Position numbers and translations under genes: made by a program. Of a DNA stretch of 64,000 bases, positions 8,755 to 16,927 are shown in pieces (the first letter of the stretch is position 1; every line of letters begins with the position of its first letter). The notes beneath the pieces are model-generated. The model was not told the origin of the DNA, did no database searches, and saw only the letters and a program-made list of their open reading frames with translations. The DNA is from Deltaproteobacteria bacterium (GTDB lineage Bacteria > Myxococcota_A > UBA796 > UBA2385): positions 1 to 64,000 of the forward strand of contig JAGYJW010000012.1 of NCBI GenBank assembly GCA_018401435.1. The letters run 5' to 3'.

Positions 8755-9320
8755 GCGGCCCAGGACCGAGCGCTTGGGAGGCGAGGCCGCGCCGGGCGGG
8801 GGGCCCGAGGGGCCGGCGGGTTGGCCGGTGGCGGTGCGGCGCGGTGCGGCACGGCGCGGGGGCCTGGCACCGTCGCCCGGTCATTCTGGGCGTGGGTGGT
8901 CCATCGGGGGCGGCGGCGCAGGCGGCCCTGGGGCGGCGGGGGCGCAGGGGCCTGGCGCGGGGCGGGCCGGCGCGGGGGCGCGGCCGAAGGGCTGATGGTA
9001 CGCCCCAAGACGGCGGCCGGGGCCTCGGGGGCGGGCTGGCTCAGGCGCCCGGGGGGCAGGCGGCCCAGATCGGTCGGTGGCGCCACCCGGTGGTCGGTGA
9101 TGCGCGAAGGATCGGCCGGCGCCGGCCCGGGCGGCTCTGCCACCGGATCGTCTTCGAAGCGCACCCCTTTGGCGCGCAGGCGCGACACCATTCCAGAGGG
9201 GTAGCTGATGGCGAGGGCCCGCCCGCAGCGCTCACATTGGAGCTCTGTCCCAGGGAGAGGGAAGGGCTCACCGAGCTTTCGCGGTGCGCCGCAGTGGGGG
9301 CAGGTGATCTTGAGTGCCAT
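8755..9320 (-). CDS. Zinc-ribbon and Pro-rich N-terminal segment, probably the frameshifted start of PBP1A
   Basis: From ATG 9320 the frame reads a compact zinc ribbon (ITCPHCGAP, then LQCERCGRA; two CxxC pairs about 20 residues apart), like MJ0042-type ribbons. A long Pro/Ala/Arg linker follows. The frame then runs uselessly through the PBP coding region as a shadow. Replacing one lost base between about 8760 and 8880 would join it to the PBP1A frame and give ribbon, Pro-rich linker, membrane anchor, GT51 and transpeptidase. A G6 run at 8808-8813 is one candidate site. The alternatives are programmed -1 slippage on the matching C6 of the transcript, or two genes with a non-ATG start for the PBP. 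I favour a sequence error. Confidence 0.6.
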
Positions 9321-9490
9321 GCCGGACTCGCTGAAGTCGGCGCAAGTACCGGGCCCTCCCCGCGACGTCAATGCGACGCCCCTGCGTGGAATGCCTGCTA
9401 CCGTCGCAGTGTCGGACCGTTTGCCGCGTGCGTTGACGCCGGCCGCTGGGCGCTCCTATCCTGCGCGACAGCAACCTCGGCGGAGAATGG

Positions 9491-12388
9491 ATGGCTCGGA
9501 TGGTGAAGCACCTCGCCCTGCTCGGACTGTCCTTGCCCCTCGGCCTCCTGGGCTACCACTTCGTTTTGGGGCAAGGGGCCGCGGATGCCAGCGCCGAGAC
9601 GGCCTCGCGCCGCCTGGTGGACGCCGTGCAGGGGCTCACCCTCGGCGATGACCACGATCTCGCCCGACTGGAGCTGCTGGAGCGGTGCTTCTACTATGTC
9701 GAGCAGCGCTACGTCGAAAAGGAGCGCCTGGACCCCGAAGCGATGTTCGATGGCGCGCTGGACCTGGTGGAGCGCCGGGTCAACGAGGTCATGTTCTTGC
9801 GGGAGCCCCGGGGCCGGCGGCTCCAGGTCTCGGTGGGCTCCTACACCACGGTGCTGCTGCTGGACCCCATCGACGACTTCAGCGCCCTGACCGGGGAGCT
9901 TCGCCGGGTGGCCCAGGTGTTGGACGCCCACCTCTCTGAAGACGTCGAGAAGCCCGAAGTCGAATACGCCCTGATCAACGGCGCCTTGTCGGTGTTGGAC
10001 CCCCACTCGGTGCTGCTGCCCCCCGCCGCCGCCCGCGAGATGGAGGTGGACAACCAGGGCGAGTTTGGTGGACTGGGCATCGAGATCATCAACCGCGACG
10101 GGCGCTTGATCGTGAAGTCGGCCATGGATGGATCGCCGGCGCATGCCGTGGGGCTGATGGCCGGCGACCACGTCATTCGCATCGAAGACGAGTCCACCAT
10201 CAACATGGACCTCAACGACGCGGTCACGCGGCTGCGGGGCGAGGTGGGCACGCCGGTGCACCTGCTGGTGGAGCGCAAGGGCCTCAGCAAGCCCCGGCTC
10301 TTCACCATCGTGCGCGACACCATTCGCGTGAACCCCGTCGAGGGGCAGCTTCTTGAGGGGGATATCGGCTATATCCGCATCAAGAACTTCAATCGGCAGG
10401 TCTCGTCGGACCTGGATGAGAAGCTGTCGCTCTTCCGGCGGGAGGCCACCGGCGGGCTGCGTGGGCTGGTCCTGGACCTGCGGGGGAATCCCGGTGGCTA
10501 CCTCAACCAGGCCTATGAGGTGTCCAACCGCTTCTTGTCCGACGGCGTGATCGTGTCCACGGTCGAGGGGGGCAACCGGCGCCGGGACGAGCAGCGCGCC
10601 ACCCGTCCGGGAACCGAGCCCGACTACCCCATCGCCGTGCTGGTCAATGGCAACAGCGCCAGCGCCTCGGAGATCGTGGCAGGGGCCCTGCGCAACCAGG
10701 AGCGCGCGATCATCATCGGCGAGCGCACCTTTGGGAAGGGCTCGGTCCAGCACCTCTACGGAAACCCGGACGACAGCTCGCTCAAGCTCACCGTCGCCAA
10801 GTACCTGACCCCCGGCGACCACAGCATTCAGAGCGTGGGCATCCCCCCCGACATCCTGCTGCAGCCCGTCCTGGCCCGCGCCAAGGGGGATGCGCCCGAC
10901 AGCCGCGGCCAGATCTCGATGTTCGGCCGGGAGTGGATCGATCGGGAGGCCAGCTTGGACCGGCACCTCGAAAACGAGCCCGAGCCCGAGGCCGGGGCGG
11001 TCTTCAGCCTGCGCTACCTGCGCACCGATGGCGCCGGGGACGAGGGCGACGACCCCCGCCGCGACTGGGAGGTGGGCTTTGCCCGCGAGGTCCTGTTGGC
11101 GGCGAGCAGCGCCTCGCGCCGACACCCTGGCCGCCGCCTCCCCGTCGTGGCCCGCCACCAGCAGCGCGAAGAGGAGCGCGTGGAGCGGGCCCTGGCGGCC
11201 CTGGCCCTGAACTGGTCCAGCGACAAGAGCAGCCAGGCCCTGCCCGCCTTGGACGTGCGCCTGGACCTCGGCGAAGATGGAGTGCTGGTGGCCGGTCAGA
11301 GTGAGGTGGTCGCGCTGGAGGTCACCAATCGGGGAGACCAGCCGGTCCTGCGCTTGAGCGCCGTCACCGACAGCGACAACCCCTGGCTCAACCACCGGGA
11401 GTTCTTCTTCGGGCGGGTCGATCCCGGCCAGACCGCTCGCTTCGAGCAGGTGGTGCAGCTCCACGACGGCTACCACTCCGAGGTGGCCAGCGTGGATGTC
11501 CGGCTGCGCGGCCAGGACGGCGCCGAGCTGTTCCGGGCGCGGGAATTCGTCGAGACCGTGGGCCACGCCCTGCCGGCCCTGGCCTATACGCTGCAGGTCT
11601 TTGACGATGGCAGCGGCACCAGCCGGGGCGATGGCGATGGCATCCCCGAGGTGGGCGAGCGCATCGACATCGAGATCAGCGTGGTCAACGTCGGCGCCGG
11701 CGCCACCCGGGGGGGCTTCGCCCGCCTGAAGAACCGCTCGGGCCGCGGCCTGGACCTGGTGACCGGCAGCCTCAGCCTGGGCACCGAACAGAGCGAGAGT
11801 GGAGAGGCCTGCGAGACCGGCAGCGCGGGCTGCCGCCGGGAGCTGGCCCCGGGCGAGACCAGCGTGGGGCGGGTCAGCTTCGAGCTTCGCGACCCGCCCA
11901 CCGACGACCGCGGCTGGGAGCTCGAGGTCATGGTCGGCGACAACGAGCGCTTCGACTATGCCACCGTCCAACAGGGCGGCTTTTACGACTATTTCCAGCT
12001 CGATGAGACCCTGTGGCTCTCTGCGGAGGCCCCCCTGGAGCCCCGGCAGCGTCGGCCGCCCTCGGTGGTCGTGACCCGGGCCAGCCCGCTGCGCAGCGAC
12101 GCGCCCGACGCCGTGGTGAGCGGCCTGGTGACCGATGACCGCGGCATTCGCGACGTGATGGTCTTTCACGGCGAAGAGAAGATTTTTTATCGGGGGGGCA
12201 ACGCCGATACCACCAGCATCCCCTTCAGCGCGGATCCGGTGCTGGAGGCCGGCCCCAATATGATCTACGTGCTGGCGCGGGATTACGAGGGCTTGTCCGC
12301 CACCTGGTCCGCCTCGACCTGGTACGCCGAACCCGAGTCCACGGCCCACGTCAGCCCGGTCCCCGACCCCCAGCGCACGCTGGAATAG
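9491..12388 (+). CDS. S41 family C-terminal processing protease with long C-terminal extension
   Basis: Periplasmic, membrane-anchored serine protease of the CtpA/Prc type, which clips exported proteins near their C-termini. The 965-residue product has an N-terminal signal anchor (LALLGLSLPLGLLGYHFVL), a helical region, and a PDZ domain about 175-265 (GLGIEIINRDGRLIVKS). The S41 catalytic core has NGNSASASEIVAGAL with catalytic Ser391 and GERTFGKGSVQ with Lys416, in the same spacing as Ser430/Lys455 of E. coli Prc. After about residue 480 come some 480 residues of beta-rich domains that ordinary CtpA lacks, possibly substrate-binding. GGAG lies a few bases before ATG 9491; an ATG at 9487 is out of frame. 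It is divergent from the zinc-ribbon/PBP gene. Confidence 0.92.
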   Translation: MARMVKHLALLGLSLPLGLLGYHFVLGQGAADASAETASRRLVDAVQGLTLGDDHDLARLELLERCFYYVEQRYVEKERLDPEAMFDGALDLVERRVNEVMFLREPRGRRLQVSVGSYTTVLLLDPIDDFSALTGELRRVAQVLDAHLSEDVEKPEVEYALINGALSVLDPHSVLLPPAAAREMEVDNQGEFGGLGIEIINRDGRLIVKSAMDGSPAHAVGLMAGDHVIRIEDESTINMDLNDAVTRLRGEVGTPVHLLVERKGLSKPRLFTIVRDTIRVNPVEGQLLEGDIGYIRIKNFNRQVSSDLDEKLSLFRREATGGLRGLVLDLRGNPGGYLNQAYEVSNRFLSDGVIVSTVEGGNRRRDEQRATRPGTEPDYPIAVLVNGNSASASEIVAGALRNQERAIIIGERTFGKGSVQHLYGNPDDSSLKLTVAKYLTPGDHSIQSVGIPPDILLQPVLARAKGDAPDSRGQISMFGREWIDREASLDRHLENEPEPEAGAVFSLRYLRTDGAGDEGDDPRRDWEVGFAREVLLAASSASRRHPGRRLPVVARHQQREEERVERALAALALNWSSDKSSQALPALDVRLDLGEDGVLVAGQSEVVALEVTNRGDQPVLRLSAVTDSDNPWLNHREFFFGRVDPGQTARFEQVVQLHDGYHSEVASVDVRLRGQDGAELFRAREFVETVGHALPALAYTLQVFDDGSGTSRGDGDGIPEVGERIDIEISVVNVGAGATRGGFARLKNRSGRGLDLVTGSLSLGTEQSESGEACETGSAGCRRELAPGETSVGRVSFELRDPPTDDRGWELEVMVGDNERFDYATVQQGGFYDYFQLDETLWLSAEAPLEPRQRRPPSVVVTRASPLRSDAPDAVVSGLVTDDRGIRDVMVFHGEEKIFYRGGNADTTSIPFSADPVLEAGPNMIYVLARDYEGLSATWSASTWYAEPESTAHVSPVPDPQRTLE

Positions 12389-12391
12389 CGA

Positions 12392-13402
12392 TCAGGAGGT
12401 CGGCGGCTGGAGGATCCCGCGGATCTCTTGCCGCAACCGCAGCAGGTCGCGCTCCAGCCAGGCCTCCACCCGGGCGGCCTTGGCGTGCAGCTGGCCCCTG
12501 CGAAAACCGAGGGCGGTGGCCGCGCGGATATAGGCCGCCTGGTCTACGCCTCTTGGGGCGAAGTGGCTGAGGGCCCGCCGGCGCCAGGAGGCCAGGTGGG
12601 GGATGTGGGCGAGGGGCAAGGTGCCGTGCTCGTGGGCCTCCGCCTCCAGCTCTCGGCGCAGGATGCGGCGCTCTTGCCAGAGCCCAAGCTGAAACAGCAG
12701 GAAGACGCCGAGCAATTCAAAGGGGAAGAGGGCGAAGTCCACCGCGACCAGGCTGGGCATGCCCTTGACCGAAGCGGCGGTCAGCAGCCCATTCCAGAGC
12801 GCGTGCATGCCCATGGCCAGGGCCAGCCCGGCGATCAAGCCCAGGGGCCGCAACGCCCGGTGCCAGAAGCGGCTGAGGCCGAGGGCAGCCCCCACCAGCG
12901 CGCTGGCCGAAGCATGCATCAGCGCGCTGAAGAAGGTGCGTGCAAAGACCGTTGCGGCCCAGGCCAGGGTGCCCGAGAGGGGGTCGAAGCTGGCCACCCG
13001 CGCCGCGGTGATGAAGTAGAGCAGGTTCTCGGTCATGCCGAAGCCCAGGCCCGCTGCCACGCCATAGACGATGCCGTCGGTGGCGTTGTCGAAGCGGCGA
13101 GAGCGCACCACCAGCAGCAGGATGGCGGCCTTGGTGGGCTCTTCGATGGCGGGGGCCACCAGGACCGGGGTGACCATTCCCGCGGCGGCCGGCCCAAAGG
13201 CGAGGCCGATGGCCAGGTCCATCAGGGTGTTGCCCACCAGGGACAGCAGGGTGGCGATGAGGGCACCCCAGGCGAAGGTCATCAAGACCAGCCAGACGGG
13301 TTCGCGATCGTAGCGGTCCAGCCACCAGGCCACCCACAGGAATCCCACCATCGGTACGACCGCGGCGACGATCGAGGCGAGCACGAGCACAAAGGTCAGC
13401 AT
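12392..13402 (-). CDS. PrsW-family intramembrane metalloprotease
   Basis: The 336-residue polytopic membrane protein carries the motifs of PrsW-type glutamic/metallo proteases: APAIEEPTKAAI (EExxK), GMTENLLYF (conserved Glu in a membrane helix) and GMHALWN (HxxWN). About eight membrane helices cover residues 1-265; a basic soluble tail follows. PrsW in Bacillus cleaves an anti-sigma factor within the membrane; the substrate here is unknown. It ends 3 nt from the stop of the convergent S41 protease gene. A second PrsW-like gene lies at 57897-59090 and the two differ strongly in their termini. Confidence 0.85.
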   Translation of the reverse strand: MLTFVLVLASIVAAVVPMVGFLWVAWWLDRYDREPVWLVLMTFAWGALIATLLSLVGNTLMDLAIGLAFGPAAAGMVTPVLVAPAIEEPTKAAILLLVVRSRRFDNATDGIVYGVAAGLGFGMTENLLYFITAARVASFDPLSGTLAWAATVFARTFFSALMHASASALVGAALGLSRFWHRALRPLGLIAGLALAMGMHALWNGLLTAASVKGMPSLVAVDFALFPFELLGVFLLFQLGLWQERRILRRELEAEAHEHGTLPLAHIPHLASWRRRALSHFAPRGVDQAAYIRAATALGFRRGQLHAKAARVEAWLERDLLRLRQEIRGILQPPTS

Positions 13403-13501
13403 GGCGGGTCCCGGCGCTGGGTGGCCCGAAGGAGTCGGCCCGGTCCCAGGCCCGCTCTTTACCCCGACTTCGGCTGGGTTACCGGGCGGGCAGGAGGTCT
13501 C

Positions 13502-13984
13502 ATGGGTATTCGTAGCAGCATCAAGAAGCGCCTTCCCATCTTCGGTTCCGCCGCCGGGCAGCCGGTTTCGCCGGGTGGGTCCGCGGCAGCGTCCGCGGGC
13601 AGCCAGGCAGCGGCCCAGCCCACCTGGGACGAGGAGGAGGCGGCCGATGCCCCGCGGGCCGACGTGCCGGTGGAGCAGTTCATCGACGAGCTGGTCAAGG
13701 GCAACAAGATCGTCATCTTCATGAAGGGCAACCCGGCGCAGCCCATGTGTGGCTTCAGCGCCAACGCCATTGGCATTCTGACCAGCTACGGCCGGCCTCT
13801 GACCCACTTCGACATCTTGTCCGACCCCGAGGTCCGGCAGGCTGTCAAGGAGTACAGCCAGTGGCCGACCCTGCCCCAGATCTATGTGGGCGGCGAATTC
13901 CTCGGCGGCAGTGACATCTTGATCCAGATGCACCAGTCCGGTGAGCTGAAGCAGGCCATCGACGAGGCCTTCGCCGAGGCCTGA
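13502..13984 (+). CDS. grxD: Monothiol glutaredoxin (Grx4/GrxD type)
   Basis: Cytosolic monothiol glutaredoxin, a family that binds and transfers Fe-S clusters. The C-terminal 105 residues match well: IVIFMKGNPAQPMCGFS with the single CGFS active Cys, then WPTLPQIYVGGEFLGGSDI with the cis-Pro/TLPQ glutathione site and the GGSD turn. The 50-residue N-terminal Ala/Ser/Gly-rich extension is not part of the family and looks disordered. The start at 13502 is supported by AGGAGG about seven bases upstream. It is divergent from the PrsW gene, with only about 100 bp shared for both promoters. Confidence 0.93.
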   Translation: MGIRSSIKKRLPIFGSAAGQPVSPGGSAAASAGSQAAAQPTWDEEEAADAPRADVPVEQFIDELVKGNKIVIFMKGNPAQPMCGFSANAIGILTSYGRPLTHFDILSDPEVRQAVKEYSQWPTLPQIYVGGEFLGGSDILIQMHQSGELKQAIDEAFAEA

Positions 13985-13990
13985 ACCCGA

Positions 13991-16330
13991 TCAGGCGGGG
14001 TCCAGCCGGGCCCCGCCTGCGGGGCCGGCGCCGGGCCCCAGGGCCACGACCTGATCGGCCCGGGCGATGATCGCGGGGTGGTAGGCCACACAGAGCACCG
14101 TGGCGCCGGCGTCGCAGATCTGGGCGAGGACCTCGGCGACCTGCTCGGCCTCGACGGCATGCAGCCCCGCCGCCGGCGGTTCGAGCACGAGGATGGTATC
14201 GGCCAGGGCGCCAGCGTGCAGGCGCGTGGGATCGCCGGCCCGGGCGAGCTCTACCGCCAGCTGCATGCGCTGGTATTCGCCGCCGGACAAGCTGCCGGTT
14301 GGCCGCCCCAGCGGCAGGTGGCCCAGGCCCACGGCCGCGAGGGCCCTCAGGGGGCCCGACACCCGACGCTGCGCGGAAAAGAGCGCCAGGGCTTCGTCCA
14401 CGTCGAGCTTGAGCAGGTCGCCCGGGTGCAGCCCCTGCCAGCGGACCGACCGGGTCTCGGGTCCGAAGCGGGCTCCTTCGCAGGCGGGGCAGGGGGCGCT
14501 GGCGCCGCGACCGCTGGGATCCAATCCCAGGGACCCGACCCCGTCGCAGCTGCTGCAGCGACCCGGGCTTGCGTTGAAGCTGAACTGCTCAGGTCCAAAG
14601 CCACGAATGCGGGCTTCGCGCGTCTGGGCCAGCAGGGCGCGGATGGGCGTCCAGGCGCCGGCGGCCGTGGCCACACAGGAGCGGTTGGAGCGGCTGCGGC
14701 CGCTGCGCTCCAGGCGAACCAGCCGGGTGGGTGCGGCATCGGGCAGCTCCAGGGCGGCGTGGGGCAGGGCAGGGGAGGCCACCCGGTCGAGGGCCTGGGC
14801 GAGGGCCGCGCCGAATGTGTCGATCACCAGGCTGCGTTTGCCGGCCCCCGAGGGTCCGACCACCGCGGTCAGGGCGCCCAGCGGCACCGACAGGTCGATG
14901 CCCCGCAGGTTGTTGCCACGGGCTCCGCGCAGCTGGATGCTGCCCCGATCGGGGCGCGGCCGCGCAGGGGGGGATGGGTGGACCTGGGCCCAGGCCCGCC
15001 CGGTCGCCGTGTCGGCGCGGGCGAGACCATCGGGGTGCCCGTCATAGACGATCTGTCCACCCCGATGACCGGCGCCAGGGCCGAACTCGATGACCCGATC
15101 GGCGGCCCGCACCAGCGCGGCGTGGTGGTCGATGACCAGCAGCGTGGCGCCTTCGGCCCGCAGCCCCTCGAGGTAGGCGCGCACGGCCGATACGCCCGCT
15201 GCATCCAGGTGGCTGGAGGGCTCGTCGATGATGAAGACCAGGTCGGCCAGGTGCCCCGAGGTGCGGGTGGCCAGCACCAGCCGGCCCCGCTCGCCCATGG
15301 CCAGATCGCCGGCCTTGCGGGACAAGGGCAGGTGGCCCAGGCCCAGGCGCACCAAGGCGTCCACCCGGGCCCGCAGCTCGTCCATCAGGCCGCCCTGTTG
15401 GCTTGGTTGCCCCAGGGCGTCCAGCCAATCGGGGAGGCTGCTCAAGGGGGCATTCAGCCGCTCGACGAAGCTCGGGCCACCCAGCCGGCAGCGCTCGGCC
15501 AGCGCGCCCAGGCTGCCATCGGGCAGGGGGAGGAGGTGCTCGGCGGTGGGCCGGGGCCAGGTCTCATCGGTGTCGGGATCCCAAGGCCGGTCGGAGCGGC
15601 CCAGGCGCTGCACGGCGCCCCCCGGGGGCTGGATCTCGGCCACCAGGCGGCCCGCTCCGGCCGCAAAACAGTCCCGAACCGCCTCTTCGATGCGGGAGAG
15701 CCGGTCGGGCCCGACGCGGATGCGGTCCAGCACCAGATCCAGGTCGTGAGGACCGGGCCCCGGCAAGGCGCTGATCTCGTCCAGGCGCAGCTCTTTCCCG
15801 GCGAGCGCGATGCGGGCGAAGCCCTGGCGGCGCAGCTCGTCCAGCAGGCGCGCCTGGTCGCCCATGGCGCCGCGCAAGAGGGGGGCCTTCAGGGTCAGGC
15901 GGCTGCCCTCGGGCAGGGCGGCCAGCTCGGCGGCGACCTGCTGGGGGTCGGCGATGGGCAGGGGCTGACCCGCCGCGCCATGCACCTGTCCGCGGCTGGT
16001 GTAGAGGGCCGCAAGCAGCTCGCTGAGGCCCGAGATCTGCCCGACCGTGCGGGTCGCGGGCAGCTGGGGGCGGGCTTCGATGGCCACGGTCGGGGGCAGC
16101 CCGGTCACCAGGTCCACCTGGGTGCGCGGGCCCCGCGTCTCGCCGCCCAGGGCCGCCACATAGCGGCGCTGGCTCTCGGCATGCAGGGTGTCGATGGCCA
16201 GGGAGGTCTTGCCCGAGCCGCTGGGGCCCACCAGGGCCACCATGCCGCCCAGCTCCAGATCGAGATCGACCCCCTTGAGGTTTCGGGTGCGGGCGCCGCG
16301 CACCAGGAGGGGGCGAGGGCTGCGGATCAT
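13991..16330 (-). CDS. Degenerate UvrA-like ABC ATPase
   Basis: The 779-residue protein has the two-ATPase architecture of UvrA but is shorter than repair UvrA (about 940). In the first ATPase, Walker A GPSGSGKTSL (Lys41) and Walker B FIIDEPSSHLD are intact, but the signature is changed to LAMGERGR. In the second, the signature LSGGEYQR is intact. Its Walker A is GPSGAGKRSL (Ser/Thr lost after Lys), and its Walker B reads VLEPPAAGLH, with the catalytic Glu position replaced by Pro. The central zinc module CSSCDG...CPACEG remains; the first zinc module of UvrA is missing its cysteines (GQVHGAAGQP). One composite ATP site therefore looks complete and the other dead. It is probably a paralogue with a role other than standard excision repair. 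Its ATG overlaps the upstream PEBP stop by ATGA. Confidence 0.85.
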   Translation of the reverse strand: MIRSPRPLLVRGARTRNLKGVDLDLELGGMVALVGPSGSGKTSLAIDTLHAESQRRYVAALGGETRGPRTQVDLVTGLPPTVAIEARPQLPATRTVGQISGLSELLAALYTSRGQVHGAAGQPLPIADPQQVAAELAALPEGSRLTLKAPLLRGAMGDQARLLDELRRQGFARIALAGKELRLDEISALPGPGPHDLDLVLDRIRVGPDRLSRIEEAVRDCFAAGAGRLVAEIQPPGGAVQRLGRSDRPWDPDTDETWPRPTAEHLLPLPDGSLGALAERCRLGGPSFVERLNAPLSSLPDWLDALGQPSQQGGLMDELRARVDALVRLGLGHLPLSRKAGDLAMGERGRLVLATRTSGHLADLVFIIDEPSSHLDAAGVSAVRAYLEGLRAEGATLLVIDHHAALVRAADRVIEFGPGAGHRGGQIVYDGHPDGLARADTATGRAWAQVHPSPPARPRPDRGSIQLRGARGNNLRGIDLSVPLGALTAVVGPSGAGKRSLVIDTFGAALAQALDRVASPALPHAALELPDAAPTRLVRLERSGRSRSNRSCVATAAGAWTPIRALLAQTREARIRGFGPEQFSFNASPGRCSSCDGVGSLGLDPSGRGASAPCPACEGARFGPETRSVRWQGLHPGDLLKLDVDEALALFSAQRRVSGPLRALAAVGLGHLPLGRPTGSLSGGEYQRMQLAVELARAGDPTRLHAGALADTILVLEPPAAGLHAVEAEQVAEVLAQICDAGATVLCVAYHPAIIARADQVVALGPGAGPAGGARLDPA
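13993..14018. terminator. Hairpin at the grxD / uvrA-like convergence
   Basis: An AGGCGGGG/CCCCGCCT 8-bp stem with a 10-nt loop starts 9 nt after the grxD stop and overlaps the 3' end of the convergent uvrA-like gene. It is a plausible terminator for grxD. There is no T tract. Confidence 0.35.
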
Positions 16331-16845
16331 GGGCCGGAGATCGCGTCGGTGGGCCCAATCTGAAGCAGCCCCAGCCCCCGGACATGGGGGGCTGAGCGCT
16401 CCCGCAAGGCCTCCAGTTCCAGGGTGGGAGGGGCCTTCAAGGGGGCGTCCAGCAGCCAGATCTCCACCCGCAGGCGCAGCCCGGTGCCGGGCGCATCACA
16501 GGGGCCCGACCACCCGACCGCGCCGTCGCTGGCCAGGCCCTGGATGGGCGGCGCCTGGCCCGGCCGAATGCCGGTCGGCAGCAGGCCTTCGGTCGCAGGC
16601 AGGTCCCAGGCGCTCCAGTGCAGCCGGGGCGGCCCGCCGTCCTCGGGCTGGCTCTGCACCACCAGCACCGCGAAGGGGGCGTCGGCGAGGGCCTCCCAGG
16701 CCAGGGCAGGGGACCGGTTGGCGCCCCGACATCCCCAATCCCCGTCCACCGGCGAGCGCAGCGCCAACGAGACGTCTGCGGGGGGGCGCAAGGTGGGCGT
16801 GGGCTCCGGTGCACAGCCGAGCGACAAGGCCGTCAACAGGCGCAT
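16327..16845 (-). CDS. PEBP-like (YbhB/YbcL family) lipoprotein
   Basis: The 172-residue product begins with a short signal and Cys (MRLLTALSLGC), suggesting a lipoprotein. The rest follows the phosphatidylethanolamine-binding-protein pattern of bacterial YbhB/YbcL: NRSPALAWEAL, a VVQSQPEDGG segment where the family has DPDAP, HWSAWDLPAT, GWSGPCDAPGTG and a late LRLRVEIWLLDAPL. The DPDAP ligand-site motif is not conserved, so ligand binding is uncertain. The shorter start at 16845 is preferred because the signal begins there. Its stop overlaps the start of the UvrA-like gene, so the two are probably co-translated, an odd pairing of an exported and a cytosolic protein. Confidence 0.75.
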   Translation of the reverse strand: MRLLTALSLGCAPEPTPTLRPPADVSLALRSPVDGDWGCRGANRSPALAWEALADAPFAVLVVQSQPEDGGPPRLHWSAWDLPATEGLLPTGIRPGQAPPIQGLASDGAVGWSGPCDAPGTGLRLRVEIWLLDAPLKAPPTLELEALRERSAPHVRGLGLLQIGPTDAISGP

Positions 16846-16927
16846 CAGCGCCGCAGGGCTGCATGGACGCGGGTGCCTGGCCTGGACCTTCCAGATAGCT
16901 CCGTCTCCCTTTGTGCCCGGAGGCTCC

